A DNA stretch of 64,000 nt. Source: Winogradskyella echinorum. GTDB lineage: Bacteria > Bacteroidota > Bacteroidia > Flavobacteriales > Flavobacteriaceae. The notes under the pieces were generated by a model, which was given only the letters and a program-made list of their open reading frames with translations, did not search any database and had not been told where the DNA came from. A program made the translations under genes and the position numbers. The stretch is from the NCBI RefSeq assembly GCF_014297365.1, contig NZ_JACOQD010000001.1, forward strand, positions 434,001 through 498,000, in the 5' to 3' direction. Shown here piece by piece: positions 42,776 through 51,934 of the stretch. Positions within the stretch are counted from its first letter, which is position 1; each line of letters begins with the position of its first letter.

Positions 42776-43687
42776 TTATTTAATTCGGGTTTCTAAAAAA
42801 TTTGTAAAGAAATATTCAACACCTTCAGAATTTAGATGATGCTCATCATAATAGTATTTTTTATCCATTATTGATCTTGAAAAATCGTAATAATCAACAG
42901 ATTTAGCAAAACCCATTTCATTTAATGAATTAACTAATAAATCGTGTCCAGGCCAAGCACCAAACAAAGCCGAAGGAATAATAATTTGAAGCTTAATATC
43001 ATTCTCTCTGCAAATATTTCTCAAACGAAATAATCTTTGTTTATTAGACTCAACACCATCAAATTTATTAGGATAATATAACTTAAATAAATCATTTAAT
43101 TTATCCTGATTTATAGAGTCTATAATTTTAGTTTTTTTCTTTTTAACTAAAGGTTGTTTTTTAATCCATTCTTTAGGATTATATTTCGATTTGACGTAAT
43201 TAAACAGCCTTTTATGCTTATTGGGTGCATCATAAAAATAATAGTTAAAATAAAAACTTAACTCTAAAGGCTCATCATTAAAAGTATTAGTTGCATAATT
43301 TAAATGGTTAGTTAAAAATAATGTTGGGGACAACACTAAAACTACTTTCTTAATCTTAATATTATTCTCAATAACATAATTGAAATAATATATTTGATCC
43401 TCAAGACCACACATTGCATTACCCTTACTTATATTTAATACAGAAGCATCAAGTATCCTTTCTATTTCTGCATGATTACCACCCCTTGAATAAACCCTAG
43501 CATGAGAAATTCCCATAAAAAGTAAATCGTACTCCTTTTTCTTTTCAAATAAATTTACACTATTTTTTAAATTAGAATTATCGAAATTGCGCGATTTCAC
43601 TGAAAAAGAGAGAATATAGGATCCTAGATGAAAAAACAGAATGACTATTAAGCTATAAATTATTATTTTTTTTAAAAAAATCTTCAT
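42776..43687 (-). CDS. SGNH-like membrane-anchored protein, MBOAT partner
   Basis: A 303-residue protein with an N-terminal hydrophobic anchor (about residues 8-28) and a periplasmic domain. Motifs fit the SGNH hydrolase/DltD/AlgX-like fold: LLFMGISHARVYSRGG with the nucleophile serine, IQIIIPSALFGAWPGHD in the middle, and DEHHLNSEGVEYF with the catalytic Asp-His near the C terminus. Placed one base after the MBOAT gene, it is probably the acyl-transfer partner that moves an acetyl (or other acyl) group delivered by the MBOAT protein onto the polysaccharide. Sequence conservation is weak apart from these motifs. Confidence 0.72.
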   Translation of the reverse strand: MKIFLKKIIIYSLIVILFFHLGSYILSFSVKSRNFDNSNLKNSVNLFEKKKEYDLLFMGISHARVYSRGGNHAEIERILDASVLNISKGNAMCGLEDQIYYFNYVIENNIKIKKVVLVLSPTLFLTNHLNYATNTFNDEPLELSFYFNYYFYDAPNKHKRLFNYVKSKYNPKEWIKKQPLVKKKKTKIIDSINQDKLNDLFKLYYPNKFDGVESNKQRLFRLRNICRENDIKLQIIIPSALFGAWPGHDLLVNSLNEMGFAKSVDYYDFSRSIMDKKYYYDEHHLNSEGVEYFFTNFLETRIK

Positions 43688-43688
43688 T

Positions 43689-45119
43689 TTAAAAATCGAA
43701 ATATATAAATTCTGTTAATTCAAATTTCCCATAGACAAGAATCGTAAAAACTATGATGAAGTAAATGACCCGACTATACACCTTAGGTTGCGAACTTGAA
43801 AATTGTAAAGCAAAAGTTTTATCTCTATTTCTCCATTCTAAGACAACCATAAAAAGTATAACACAAAAAATTTTAATTGGTTTAATTGCTATTGCAGCTT
43901 CCAAAGAAAATATTTCGCTAATATAATCAGTTGCACTAGTAAAATTTTTGGCTCTAAAAAAAATCCAAGCAAAACAGGTTAACATAAATGTGAAACTTAT
44001 TTGAACCACCTCCTTTAAACTTGGAAATATTCTATTTGCTGCCACTACATCTAAATGATTCCTGTTTTTATTTGTTAATAATAAGGGCAGAAAAAATAAG
44101 GCATTTAAAAATCCCCAAACAATAAACGTCCAATTTGCTCCATGCCAAAACCCACTAACAATAAATATAATAAACGTATTCCGAACTTTCATCCACTTAC
44201 CCCCTTTACTTCCGCCTAACGGAATGTATAAATAATCTCTAAACCATGTAGATAAAGAGATATGCCATCGTCTCCAAAATTCGGCAATATCTCTAGAAAA
44301 ATAAGGAGTAGCAAAATTTTGCATTAAATTAAACCCAAATAATTTTGCAGTACCTATTGCTATATCTGAGTATCCAGAAAAATCACCATAAATTTGAAAT
44401 GCAAATAACACTGCCCCTAAGATTAAAGTTAATGCATTATAATCTTGAGGCGCATCGAAAATTTGATTTACATAGACTGCACAATTGTCGGCAATAACCA
44501 TTTTTTTAAACAATCCCCATAGAATTTGACGCATACCATCTGTTGCCAAATCATAGTTAAATTGCTTCTTTTCTTTAAACTGTGGCAATAAATTTTTTGC
44601 TCTTTCTATTGGACCTGCAACTAACTGAGGGAAAAAACTAACATAGGCAAAAAACTGGATTGCATCTTTTGTGGGCTCTAATTTTTTTCTATAAATATCT
44701 ATCGTATAACTCATTGTCTGAAACGTATAAAAACTAATACCAACAGGCAAAATGATTTGTAATGAAGACACCTCCATTTGGATTCCGATAGATTCAAAGG
44801 CGATTTTAAAATTATCTATAAAGAAATTATAATACTTAAAATAGCCTAGAAATCCTAAGTTTACTAGAAGGCTTGTATAAAGTAAGAGCTTCCGTTTTTT
44901 TTGAATATCAGTTTTTTCTAATAATAAACCAATGTTGTAATCTATTAATGAGCTAAATGCTATTAATGCTAGAAACCTCCAATCCCACCAGCCATAAAAC
45001 ACATAACTAACTATCAGTAAAAATAAATTACGGAATTTTAAATGTTTATTAAAAACAAACCAATATAGTAGAAACACTATAGGTGAAAAAACTAAGTACT
45101 CAATAGAATTAAATAACAT
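43689..45119 (-). CDS. MBOAT-family O-acyltransferase
   Basis: A 476-residue polytopic inner membrane protein of the MBOAT family (AlgI/DltB type). Characteristic parts are YFSRDIAEFWRRWHISLSTW, FRDYLYIPLGGSKGG, and VSGFWHGANWTFIVWGFLNAL with the invariant histidine. VLPVGISFYTFQTMSYTIDIYR lies earlier. It moves acyl groups, usually acetyl, from cytoplasmic acyl-CoA toward the periplasm for polysaccharide O-acetylation. It is paired with the SGNH-like gene that follows after one base, a partnership known from alginate and peptidoglycan O-acetylation. Confidence 0.93.
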   Translation of the reverse strand: MLFNSIEYLVFSPIVFLLYWFVFNKHLKFRNLFLLIVSYVFYGWWDWRFLALIAFSSLIDYNIGLLLEKTDIQKKRKLLLYTSLLVNLGFLGYFKYYNFFIDNFKIAFESIGIQMEVSSLQIILPVGISFYTFQTMSYTIDIYRKKLEPTKDAIQFFAYVSFFPQLVAGPIERAKNLLPQFKEKKQFNYDLATDGMRQILWGLFKKMVIADNCAVYVNQIFDAPQDYNALTLILGAVLFAFQIYGDFSGYSDIAIGTAKLFGFNLMQNFATPYFSRDIAEFWRRWHISLSTWFRDYLYIPLGGSKGGKWMKVRNTFIIFIVSGFWHGANWTFIVWGFLNALFFLPLLLTNKNRNHLDVVAANRIFPSLKEVVQISFTFMLTCFAWIFFRAKNFTSATDYISEIFSLEAAIAIKPIKIFCVILFMVVLEWRNRDKTFALQFSSSQPKVYSRVIYFIIVFTILVYGKFELTEFIYFDF

Positions 45120-45121
45120 AC

Positions 45122-46273
45122 CTATAGCATTGATTTATATACCTCAACGGTCTGCAATGCTATATTATGCCATGTCAAATGAGATACTGATTCCTTTATT
45201 TTTTCCTTATCATTTAAAATTGATTCTCTCTTTTGGTATAAACTTATAATAAGTTCAGCTAAAGAATTCTCATTTTCTTGTGGCATAGTCCAACCCGTTT
45301 TTCCTTCTATAATTATATCCTTTACACCATGTTTTTGACCTATAACTACAGGAATTCCACAAGCTAAGGCATCTGCAGCCGCATTGCCAAACGACTCTAC
45401 ATAAGACGTTGATATATACAAATTAGCACTTCTATAAGCATTGATTAACTCTGCATAAGGTTGCTCTTGGCTTATATCATTCTTTAATGGAATTTTACCT
45501 GTTATTATAACATTATCCTGAACATTATATTTTTTTGCTAAAACCCCTAGATTTTCTTTTGGACCAACACAAAGACACTTTATTTTTTTATAAGATTTTA
45601 AAAGACTTAAGGCTTTAAATAATAATTCCATTCGCTTAATAGGTCTATTTCTACCTACTGCAATAAGCACAAAATCGTCTAGAGACAAACCGTATTTATT
45701 TCTTACTTCTTGAAAAGGAATGTTATTTATTTCATTTATTAAAATACCATTAGGTATTACCGAAATTTTATCATTTTGTGCACCTAATTCTATTAAGTTC
45801 TTTTTATTAATATCGCTTACTGCAATAATATGATTAGAGTGTTGTATAGCAAACTTAATTTTTTCTAGACTTTTTGCATCCAATTGTGCACCGTAATTTA
45901 TTTCTTTTACCATCTGTACATCAGACCCTCTAGAATGTACTACAGCAGGAATATTTAGTTTACTAGATAGTTTAACAGCATCAAAACCTCCACCATGTAG
46001 CATTGGTCCATGAAGAATATTAATATTATTTTCTCTAATCATTTTTATCTGATTTATTTTAAATAGATAAGGGGTAAGAAAAGAAAAACTCTTTGCCCTA
46101 TAACAAGGGTAGGGATACTGAAATGATTTCGAAATTTCTGGCATTGTACTGCATGCTACAGCTGTTGAGACCCCATTTATGGGTTGCATTTTTTTTACAA
46201 GATTATGCACAGCTATTTCCATACCTCCTAAACGAGGATAGTGATTACCTGTAATAACGCCAACATTTATCAT
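45122..46273 (-). CDS. Family 4 glycosyltransferase
   Basis: A 383-residue GT-B protein. MINVGVITGNHYPRLGGMEIAVHNLVKKM has the Gly-Gly loop of the acceptor domain. AVHSRGSDVQMVKEI and FVLIAVGRNRPIKRMELLFKALS follow. The donor motif is SYVESFGNAAADALACGIPVVIGQKHG, with the first glutamate conserved and an aspartate in the second place of EX7E. It resembles enzymes adding hexoses or N-acetylhexosamines; specificity is not readable. It sits between the deacetylase-like gene and MBOAT with two-base gaps. Confidence 0.86.
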   Translation of the reverse strand: MINVGVITGNHYPRLGGMEIAVHNLVKKMQPINGVSTAVACSTMPEISKSFQYPYPCYRAKSFSFLTPYLFKINQIKMIRENNINILHGPMLHGGGFDAVKLSSKLNIPAVVHSRGSDVQMVKEINYGAQLDAKSLEKIKFAIQHSNHIIAVSDINKKNLIELGAQNDKISVIPNGILINEINNIPFQEVRNKYGLSLDDFVLIAVGRNRPIKRMELLFKALSLLKSYKKIKCLCVGPKENLGVLAKKYNVQDNVIITGKIPLKNDISQEQPYAELINAYRSANLYISTSYVESFGNAAADALACGIPVVIGQKHGVKDIIIEGKTGWTMPQENENSLAELIISLYQKRESILNDKEKIKESVSHLTWHNIALQTVEVYKSML

Positions 46274-46275
46274 TT

Positions 46276-47271
46276 CTAAAACTTTGTTTTTATCTCAGAA
46301 AGACCTAGTGAATGGAAATCATCTTTTTTAGTAAGCCAATTTAAATAAGTATCTAATCTATCTAAAATTTTAGTTACATTATCCTCTGTTAAGCTATATG
46401 GACTCATACCCACTTCAAACTCATTACTATGAAACATCATACACAAAAAAACGTCTTTCCCTTTTGCTTTAAGTATCATATCATCTGTAATATTTTTCAT
46501 TTCATCAAAGTCCGCATATGTAGGTCTCAACCACGTCTGCTTTGAAAACTTGGTTAAATAATTAAAGATAATATGCTGATAAGATTTATCAACAACAAAA
46601 CCTCGCTTTAACCATAACGGAAGACTCAACAGTTTTTTATGCATTACCGTTACGGGAACTTGTAGTATTTTCATCTTACCTTTTTTTCGAAAATCTTTTA
46701 AGGATGGAAAATAAGGTTGATATGGTGAACCGAAGAAATTGATGACTTTATTACTTTCTTTATGTTTTATTGTAGAATCTGGTGTAACAGAACTATCAAC
46801 TAAATATCCCAAGTCTTGTAAAAACTTTAAAGAAAACTCACTTATACCAAAACGACCAGCTCTAAATGAAAGGGGCTGATATCCAAAAGTATCCTTAAAT
46901 AAAGTTGTTAAATTTTTAAGCTTAGCTTTTTCTATTTCAGGCTTAAAATTACTTTGAAACTCTTTTGTTGTTTTTGAAGAAAAATCAGCTTCTGGACCAA
47001 TAAATTCAGAGTGTAAGTGAGTACCAAGCTCAACTCTACTATTAAATTTCTTAAAAATCTCTACTGATTTTTGATCTCGTATTATTTCTGGGCTTAAAAG
47101 ATAGGTTGCTTTTACATTATATTTATCAAATATAGGCTGTAATTGACTCTCAACTCCATTGTAAATATTATGAAATGAAAATGGTTGCTTCACTATCCAT
47201 TTTTCGCCTTTATCACATTCTGTATCAATTGTGATTGCAAGATAAATTTTTGATTTCATGCTACTATTCAT
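46276..47271 (-). CDS. Polysaccharide deacetylase-like protein
   Basis: A 331-residue protein related to NodB/carbohydrate esterase 4 enzymes. The N-terminal LAITIDTECDKGEKW gives the first aspartates, ELGTHLHSEFIGPE the metal-binding histidine pair (HxH rather than HxxxH), and LSFRAGRFGIS the motif 3 arginine. CMMFHSNEFEVG near the end could be the motif 5 histidine. It has no signal peptide, so it may act in the cytoplasm on lipid-linked or nucleotide-linked intermediates. I chose the ATG at 47271; ATG at 47259 is also plausible, being just after the stop codon of the preceding gene. Substrate and activity are inferred. Confidence 0.75.
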   Translation of the reverse strand: MNSSMKSKIYLAITIDTECDKGEKWIVKQPFSFHNIYNGVESQLQPIFDKYNVKATYLLSPEIIRDQKSVEIFKKFNSRVELGTHLHSEFIGPEADFSSKTTKEFQSNFKPEIEKAKLKNLTTLFKDTFGYQPLSFRAGRFGISEFSLKFLQDLGYLVDSSVTPDSTIKHKESNKVINFFGSPYQPYFPSLKDFRKKGKMKILQVPVTVMHKKLLSLPLWLKRGFVVDKSYQHIIFNYLTKFSKQTWLRPTYADFDEMKNITDDMILKAKGKDVFLCMMFHSNEFEVGMSPYSLTEDNVTKILDRLDTYLNWLTKKDDFHSLGLSEIKTKF

Positions 47272-48253
47272 TTTTATCAATTCGCATGTAATGCATATTC
47301 TCTAATTGGTTATATGGTATTTTAAAATCTGAATTTAATACATACAATAATGTACTTGAGTCACTTTTAGTAATTTTATAATTGTTATTCTGAAATACTT
47401 TTTTTATTCCTTTAAAATTATTGTGAATACTATTTATTTTAATAATATTTTTATTTAACATAGCTAAGCTATATGTATACTTTAGCAATTGATTAAGATA
47501 AAGCATATTTTCCTTGTAGATAGCATCTACAATATAAAATCCATTTTTTGATTTTTTTAAAACCAATACTGCCTGTAGTTTTTTATTCTTATCAAATGAA
47601 CCAAACACACTATAAGTACCTGTGGTCTCGTCTAATCTCCACTTTAAATATTCTTGAGATTTTTCACAAGTAATATCAAACTTATTTTTTTGAGCCGCAA
47701 AGAACGTTGAATATTCCTCAATAGATACTTCTCTAATGTCATTATTTTGCTTAACAACTAATTTTCCAAACACGGTCAATAAAAAATTATAACCTTTCAT
47801 AGCAGTATGTGTGTACCTTACTCTTTTTGTAGCTTTGTAGGATGAGAAAAAATCCTCAAAACCTAACTTTAACAACGCATTTCTAGATTTGGCGTTTCCT
47901 GTACTATATACAAAAGTCACATCTTTTTGAGAACAAAATGTGTTGATATGACTAAGCAGCTTTTCAAATAAACCTAAACGTCTATAATCTTTATGAGTTG
48001 CTCCATCACATAATATACCAAAGCGATAAGGCTTTTTTAAAATAAACATTTCATTAATTATCACTTGTGTGGTTGCTATACACAAGTCATCTTTAAAAAT
48101 ACAAAAGGTATATTCCTCTATACTGTAATCTCCATTTACATTGTGTTTCCATCGGTAATAGTCCAAGCCCTTACCAAAACTTCTATCTAATAAATCTAAA
48201 CATTGATTAATTTGAGTTATAGATGTTTTGTCTAATAATGTTATTTGATACAT
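47264..48253 (-). CDS. GNAT-family N-acetyltransferase
   Basis: A 329-residue protein with an N-terminal GNAT acetyltransferase domain. ICDGATHKDYRRLGLFEKLLSHI holds the acetyl-CoA pyrophosphate-binding motif (R-R-L-G-L in place of Q/RxxGxG/A), and VYSTGNAKSRNALLKLGFEDFFSSYKA the family-typical motif B. The C-terminal half has a second, GNAT-like or linker region (YLKWRLDETTGTYSVFG and FYIVDAIYKENMLYLNQLL). In a capsule locus it should acetylate an amino group, for example of an amino sugar or a deacetylated residue. It is the second gene of the operon, 14 bases after the flippase. Confidence 0.82.
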   Translation of the reverse strand: MYQITLLDKTSITQINQCLDLLDRSFGKGLDYYRWKHNVNGDYSIEEYTFCIFKDDLCIATTQVIINEMFILKKPYRFGILCDGATHKDYRRLGLFEKLLSHINTFCSQKDVTFVYSTGNAKSRNALLKLGFEDFFSSYKATKRVRYTHTAMKGYNFLLTVFGKLVVKQNNDIREVSIEEYSTFFAAQKNKFDITCEKSQEYLKWRLDETTGTYSVFGSFDKNKKLQAVLVLKKSKNGFYIVDAIYKENMLYLNQLLKYTYSLAMLNKNIIKINSIHNNFKGIKKVFQNNNYKITKSDSSTLLYVLNSDFKIPYNQLENMHYMRIDKNE

Positions 48254-48267
48254 ATAGGTTATTATCT

Positions 48268-49713
48268 TTAAAGATTACTTGCTTTTTTTACTTTTAATTT
48301 AACAAGAACGTTTTCAAATAGCTCTCGTTTTAATCTCCTTAATATAACAACAAAAATTATTGCTCCTATAATGAGTTGTATAACCAATCCGACTATTGGT
48401 CTTATACTTAAAAAAGTAATACTATATACTGGAATAAAAATTATCACAGCAATCAATAATGCTTCTTTAATAGTTGCTAATGCAGCATTCTTTTGTTCTA
48501 GTACTTTATTATAATATATTGAAGTGTAAATCCATCCAAACAATGCTCCTAAAAGATACCCTATCATTAAACCATAAACACCAAAATCTTCCATTAAGAG
48601 GTACATAATTGGCAAAGAGAATATCACCTCAACTATTGTTGAAATAAATATCACTCTAGATTTACCCTTAGATATTATTGCACTGCGCAAAATGTGAGAC
48701 AACCCTCTTAATAAACCAACAACAGAAAGCACCATTAAATAACCTCCTGCCTCATTCCACTCATCACCGTAGAATGTTGGAATTAAATTTTGACTTATTG
48801 CCATTAACATTACCATAAATGGTATAAACAATAATGATGTATATTCTAAAGCAATCGTATAATTAGCCCTAAACTTTTCTACTTGATGCTGAACCTTGGA
48901 AAAACCAGGTGTCAAAACTGAGGTTAAAACTGATTGAATTTTACTTGCAGGCACAATAGCAAGATTAAACGCAATATTAAATAGCCCCATAATTTCTTTT
49001 CCAAGAAACCTACCTGTTAACATTCCTATAATATTCTCAGCAAAAAAATAAACCATATGAGCACCTAACATATTTATTCCAAACTTAAATAATGGTTTTA
49101 CCCCTTTAAATTCTGGTTTACTTGGCAACCATTTTCCATAATAAAATGAGAGCAAACCATAAATAATTCGCTGTATAATTAATCTCCAAACTAGAGACCA
49201 CACCCCAAAACCATAAATGGCCATTATGATTGCAGAAATATTAGCAACAAGCATAGAAACGATTTGCGCAATAGAAAAGTTTTTAAACTCCATGCGTTTA
49301 CGAAGAAGTATATTTGGAAACTGAAATGTTTGCAGAAATATAACAAATGCCATTGCCTCTATTATAGGAGCTAAACTAGGCTCTTCGAAAAAGTTTGCCG
49401 CAATACCAGCCCCAAAATAAACTGCTATTGTTAGTAATATATTAAGTGCTAATTGTATATAAAAGACAGCAGATATTTGCCCTTTTGTAATATCTTGACT
49501 TTGAATAATTGCAGCGCCAAACCCAATGCTAGTCATTGCCAATACAAATCTATTAACAATTAGCGCCATAGCAACTAAACCAAAATCACCACGAGTTAAA
49601 AGTCTAGCTAAAACTATTGTAAAAACAATCTGTAAAACTTGTTGAATAACATCTGCACTACCACGCCAAGCAATACCACCAACAACTTGTTTTTTTAATG
49701 ATTTCTGGGACAC
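48268..49713 (-). CDS. Lipid-linked oligosaccharide flippase (Wzx/polysaccharide transporter type)
   Basis: A 481-residue membrane protein with about 12-14 helices, of the MOP superfamily. MSQKSLKKQVVGGIAWRGSADVIQQVLQI with VLARLLTRGDFGLVAMALIVNRF is the standard start of the polysaccharide transporter (Wzx) family, and GRFLGKEIMGLFNIAFNLAIVP is a conserved middle segment. It should flip the finished undecaprenyl-pyrophosphate-linked repeat unit to the periplasm for the Wzy polymerase. It is the first gene of the 20-gene locus, with a consensus -7 box 47 bases upstream. Confidence 0.9.
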   Translation of the reverse strand: MSQKSLKKQVVGGIAWRGSADVIQQVLQIVFTIVLARLLTRGDFGLVAMALIVNRFVLAMTSIGFGAAIIQSQDITKGQISAVFYIQLALNILLTIAVYFGAGIAANFFEEPSLAPIIEAMAFVIFLQTFQFPNILLRKRMEFKNFSIAQIVSMLVANISAIIMAIYGFGVWSLVWRLIIQRIIYGLLSFYYGKWLPSKPEFKGVKPLFKFGINMLGAHMVYFFAENIIGMLTGRFLGKEIMGLFNIAFNLAIVPASKIQSVLTSVLTPGFSKVQHQVEKFRANYTIALEYTSLLFIPFMVMLMAISQNLIPTFYGDEWNEAGGYLMVLSVVGLLRGLSHILRSAIISKGKSRVIFISTIVEVIFSLPIMYLLMEDFGVYGLMIGYLLGALFGWIYTSIYYNKVLEQKNAALATIKEALLIAVIIFIPVYSITFLSIRPIVGLVIQLIIGAIIFVVILRRLKRELFENVLVKLKVKKASNL

Positions 49714-49759
49714 AATAGAATTTATATAATGTGTAGTTTATTCTTAGCTCAATTAGCGA

Positions 49760-49767
49760 CAAATATA
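49760..49767 (-). promoter_or_regulatory. -7 box of the capsule operon promoter
   Basis: The minus strand reads TATATTTG, a full TAnnTTTG match 46 bases before the flippase ATG and outside the cysQ gene. It is the best candidate for the start of the 24-kb transcript. A clear -33 TTTG was not found. Confidence 0.5.
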
Positions 49768-49837
49768 TTCTAAATATAAGAGTTTAAATAGTAAATAATT
49801 ACATTTAATAAACTACTAGAGCTTATATTATATTTAA

Positions 49838-49854
49838 AACAGACTTAGTCTGTT
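49838..49854 (-). terminator. Hairpin after cysQ
   Basis: AACAGAC pairs with GTCTGTT around TTA, ten bases past the cysQ stop codon, on the minus strand followed by TTTAAATATAAT. It likely separates the sulfate operon from the capsule operon, though the T-run is weak. Confidence 0.45.
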
Positions 49855-49864
49855 AGAACAAAAT

Positions 49865-50656
49865 CTATTTCATCACCAAAAACCACTTATTAAGTAACTC
49901 TTGTCTGTTATATAACATTCTTTCTTTTGTGCTCCAGTCAATCACTTCAAAACCTGCGTGTTCGCATATAGCTTGACCAGCAGCTGTATCCCATTCCATG
50001 GTCGGTGCAAATCTAGGATAGCAATCGGCTTGCCCTTCGGCAACCATACATAGTTTTAATGAGCTTCCTTTAGAAATTAATTTTACATCGCCATGCTTTT
50101 CTCGCATTTCTGTAACATAAGCTTCCGTTTCGGATGACATATGTGAACGACTTGCAACAACTGTAAAAGTTCTATCTTTTCTTTCTAAAGGTAATTTACT
50201 AGCTTGGTCCATCAAGTCATCAACATCATAATCTTTAAGATTAACCGAGATTTTATAAGAACCAATATGCGATGTTGAAAAATAAAGATCTCCTAAAGCT
50301 GGCACATAAATAACTCCGATTACAGTCTTTTGATTTTCTATTAAAGCAATATTAACTGTAAATTCGCCATTACGCTTAATAAACTCTTTTGTTCCATCAA
50401 TAGGATCAACAATCCATAATTGCTTCCAATCTTTACGACTAGTATAAGGTATAGATTTGCCTTCTTCTGAAAGTACAGGAATATCTGTTTTGCTTAAATG
50501 TGACATAATCACATTGTGTGACGCTAAATCTGCTTTTGTTAAAGGTGAATTATCCCCCTTCAATTCAACTTCGAAATCATCAGAATGATAAATCTCTAAT
50601 ATCTCTTTACCTGCTTCTAAAGCTGCTGTAATAGCTATTTTTAAATTTTTGTTCAT
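49865..50656 (-). CDS. cysQ: 3'(2'),5'-bisphosphate nucleotidase
   Basis: A 263-residue metal-dependent phosphatase of the inositol monophosphatase fold. It removes the 3' phosphate from adenosine 3',5'-bisphosphate (PAP), the by-product of PAPS use, or from PAPS itself. Motifs: LTKADLASHN, PVLSEEGKSIPY, WIVDPIDGTKEFIKRNGEF and PTMEWDTAAGQAICEHAG. ATG at 50656 is preferred over TTG one codon earlier. It lies four to eight bases after cysN in the same operon. Its presence implies that PAP is produced nearby, as in sulfation or PAPS reduction. Confidence 0.94.
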   Translation of the reverse strand: MNKNLKIAITAALEAGKEILEIYHSDDFEVELKGDNSPLTKADLASHNVIMSHLSKTDIPVLSEEGKSIPYTSRKDWKQLWIVDPIDGTKEFIKRNGEFTVNIALIENQKTVIGVIYVPALGDLYFSTSHIGSYKISVNLKDYDVDDLMDQASKLPLERKDRTFTVVASRSHMSSETEAYVTEMREKHGDVKLISKGSSLKLCMVAEGQADCYPRFAPTMEWDTAAGQAICEHAGFEVIDWSTKERMLYNRQELLNKWFLVMK

Positions 50657-50663
50657 CAAAAAA

Positions 50664-51920
50664 TTAAATAATCATTCCTGCACCAATGGTTTCATTGGTT
50701 TGCTCATCAATAATAATTAAACTCCCTGTTTGGCGATTCTTTTTATAAGCATCGTAAAACATAGGTTTTGCTGTTCTAATTGACATACGAGCGATATCAT
50801 TCATTTCAACTTTATCAATGTTTTCAATTCTATGTAAGGTATTTATGTCTATTTTATATTTCAATTCTTTCACCATACCTATACTTTCATTTGTAGTGTG
50901 TTTTACAACCACTTTAGTACGTGCTTGAATAGGCTTTGTACTCATCCAAGTCACTAAAACTTCCAAATCCTGACCAATTTCTGGCACATTGTTTTCGCGC
51001 ACAATCATATCTCCACGACTGTTATCTATCTCATCTTCTAAAGTCATTGTTACAGACATTGGTGCAAATGCCTCTGAAATCTGCTCACCATTTAGCTCGA
51101 TTGTTTTTATTGTAGAAACAAACCCAGATGGTAACGATTTTACTTTATCACCAGGCTTAAAAACACCTCCATCAATACGACCTGCAAAACCTCTATAATC
51201 TTGATTTTCTAATGTATGAGGACGAATTACAGATTGGATAGGAAAACGACAATCAATTAAATTATGATCACTAGAAATGTGCACAGTTTCTAAATGATAC
51301 ATTAATGTACTCCCTTGATACCAATCCATATTCTCTGAACGATTAACCACATTGTCTCCGTTTAATGCAGAAATTGGGATAAACTGAATATCATTTATCC
51401 CTAATTTTGAAGAAAACGCCTTAAAATTTGCAACTATGCCATCATAAACCTCTTCACTATAATTTACCAAATCCATTTTGTTTACACAAACAATGGCGTG
51501 AGGTATACGTAGTAAAGACGCAATAAATGCATGACGATGTGTTTGTTCTAACATTCCCTTACGCGCATCTATAAGTATTATAGCTAGATTAGCCGTTGAG
51601 GCACCAGTTACCATATTGCGCGTATATTGTATATGCCCTGGTGTATCAGCAATAATAAATTTACGTTTTGGCGTTGCAAAATAACGATAGGCCACATCAA
51701 TAGTAATGCCTTGTTCACGTTCAGATTTTAATCCATCTGTAAGTAAGGACAAATCTACATAATCAAACCCTTTACTTTTACTAGACTGTTCTACAGCGTC
51801 TAATTGATCTTGAAATATTGATTTACTATCATACAGCAAACGACCGATTAATGTACTCTTACCATCATCAACACTTCCTGCTGTTGTAAAACGTAATAAT
51901 TCTATATCTTGATAATTCAT
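50664..51920 (-). CDS. cysN: Sulfate adenylyltransferase subunit 1 (GTPase)
   Basis: A 418-residue elongation-factor-like GTPase. P-loop GSVDDGKSTLIGRLLY (residues 15-30), switch ITIDVAYRYF, G3 IIADTPGHIQYTRNM and G4 CVNKMDLVN, then two beta-barrel domains. It couples GTP hydrolysis to adenosine 5'-phosphosulfate formation from ATP and sulfate by CysD. The length shows that no APS kinase is fused to its C terminus, unlike NodQ-type proteins, consistent with the separate cysC upstream. Confidence 0.95.
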   Translation of the reverse strand: MNYQDIELLRFTTAGSVDDGKSTLIGRLLYDSKSIFQDQLDAVEQSSKSKGFDYVDLSLLTDGLKSEREQGITIDVAYRYFATPKRKFIIADTPGHIQYTRNMVTGASTANLAIILIDARKGMLEQTHRHAFIASLLRIPHAIVCVNKMDLVNYSEEVYDGIVANFKAFSSKLGINDIQFIPISALNGDNVVNRSENMDWYQGSTLMYHLETVHISSDHNLIDCRFPIQSVIRPHTLENQDYRGFAGRIDGGVFKPGDKVKSLPSGFVSTIKTIELNGEQISEAFAPMSVTMTLEDEIDNSRGDMIVRENNVPEIGQDLEVLVTWMSTKPIQARTKVVVKHTTNESIGMVKELKYKIDINTLHRIENIDKVEMNDIARMSIRTAKPMFYDAYKKNRQTGSLIIIDEQTNETIGAGMII

Positions 51921-51934
51921 TGTATTCTTTAAAT

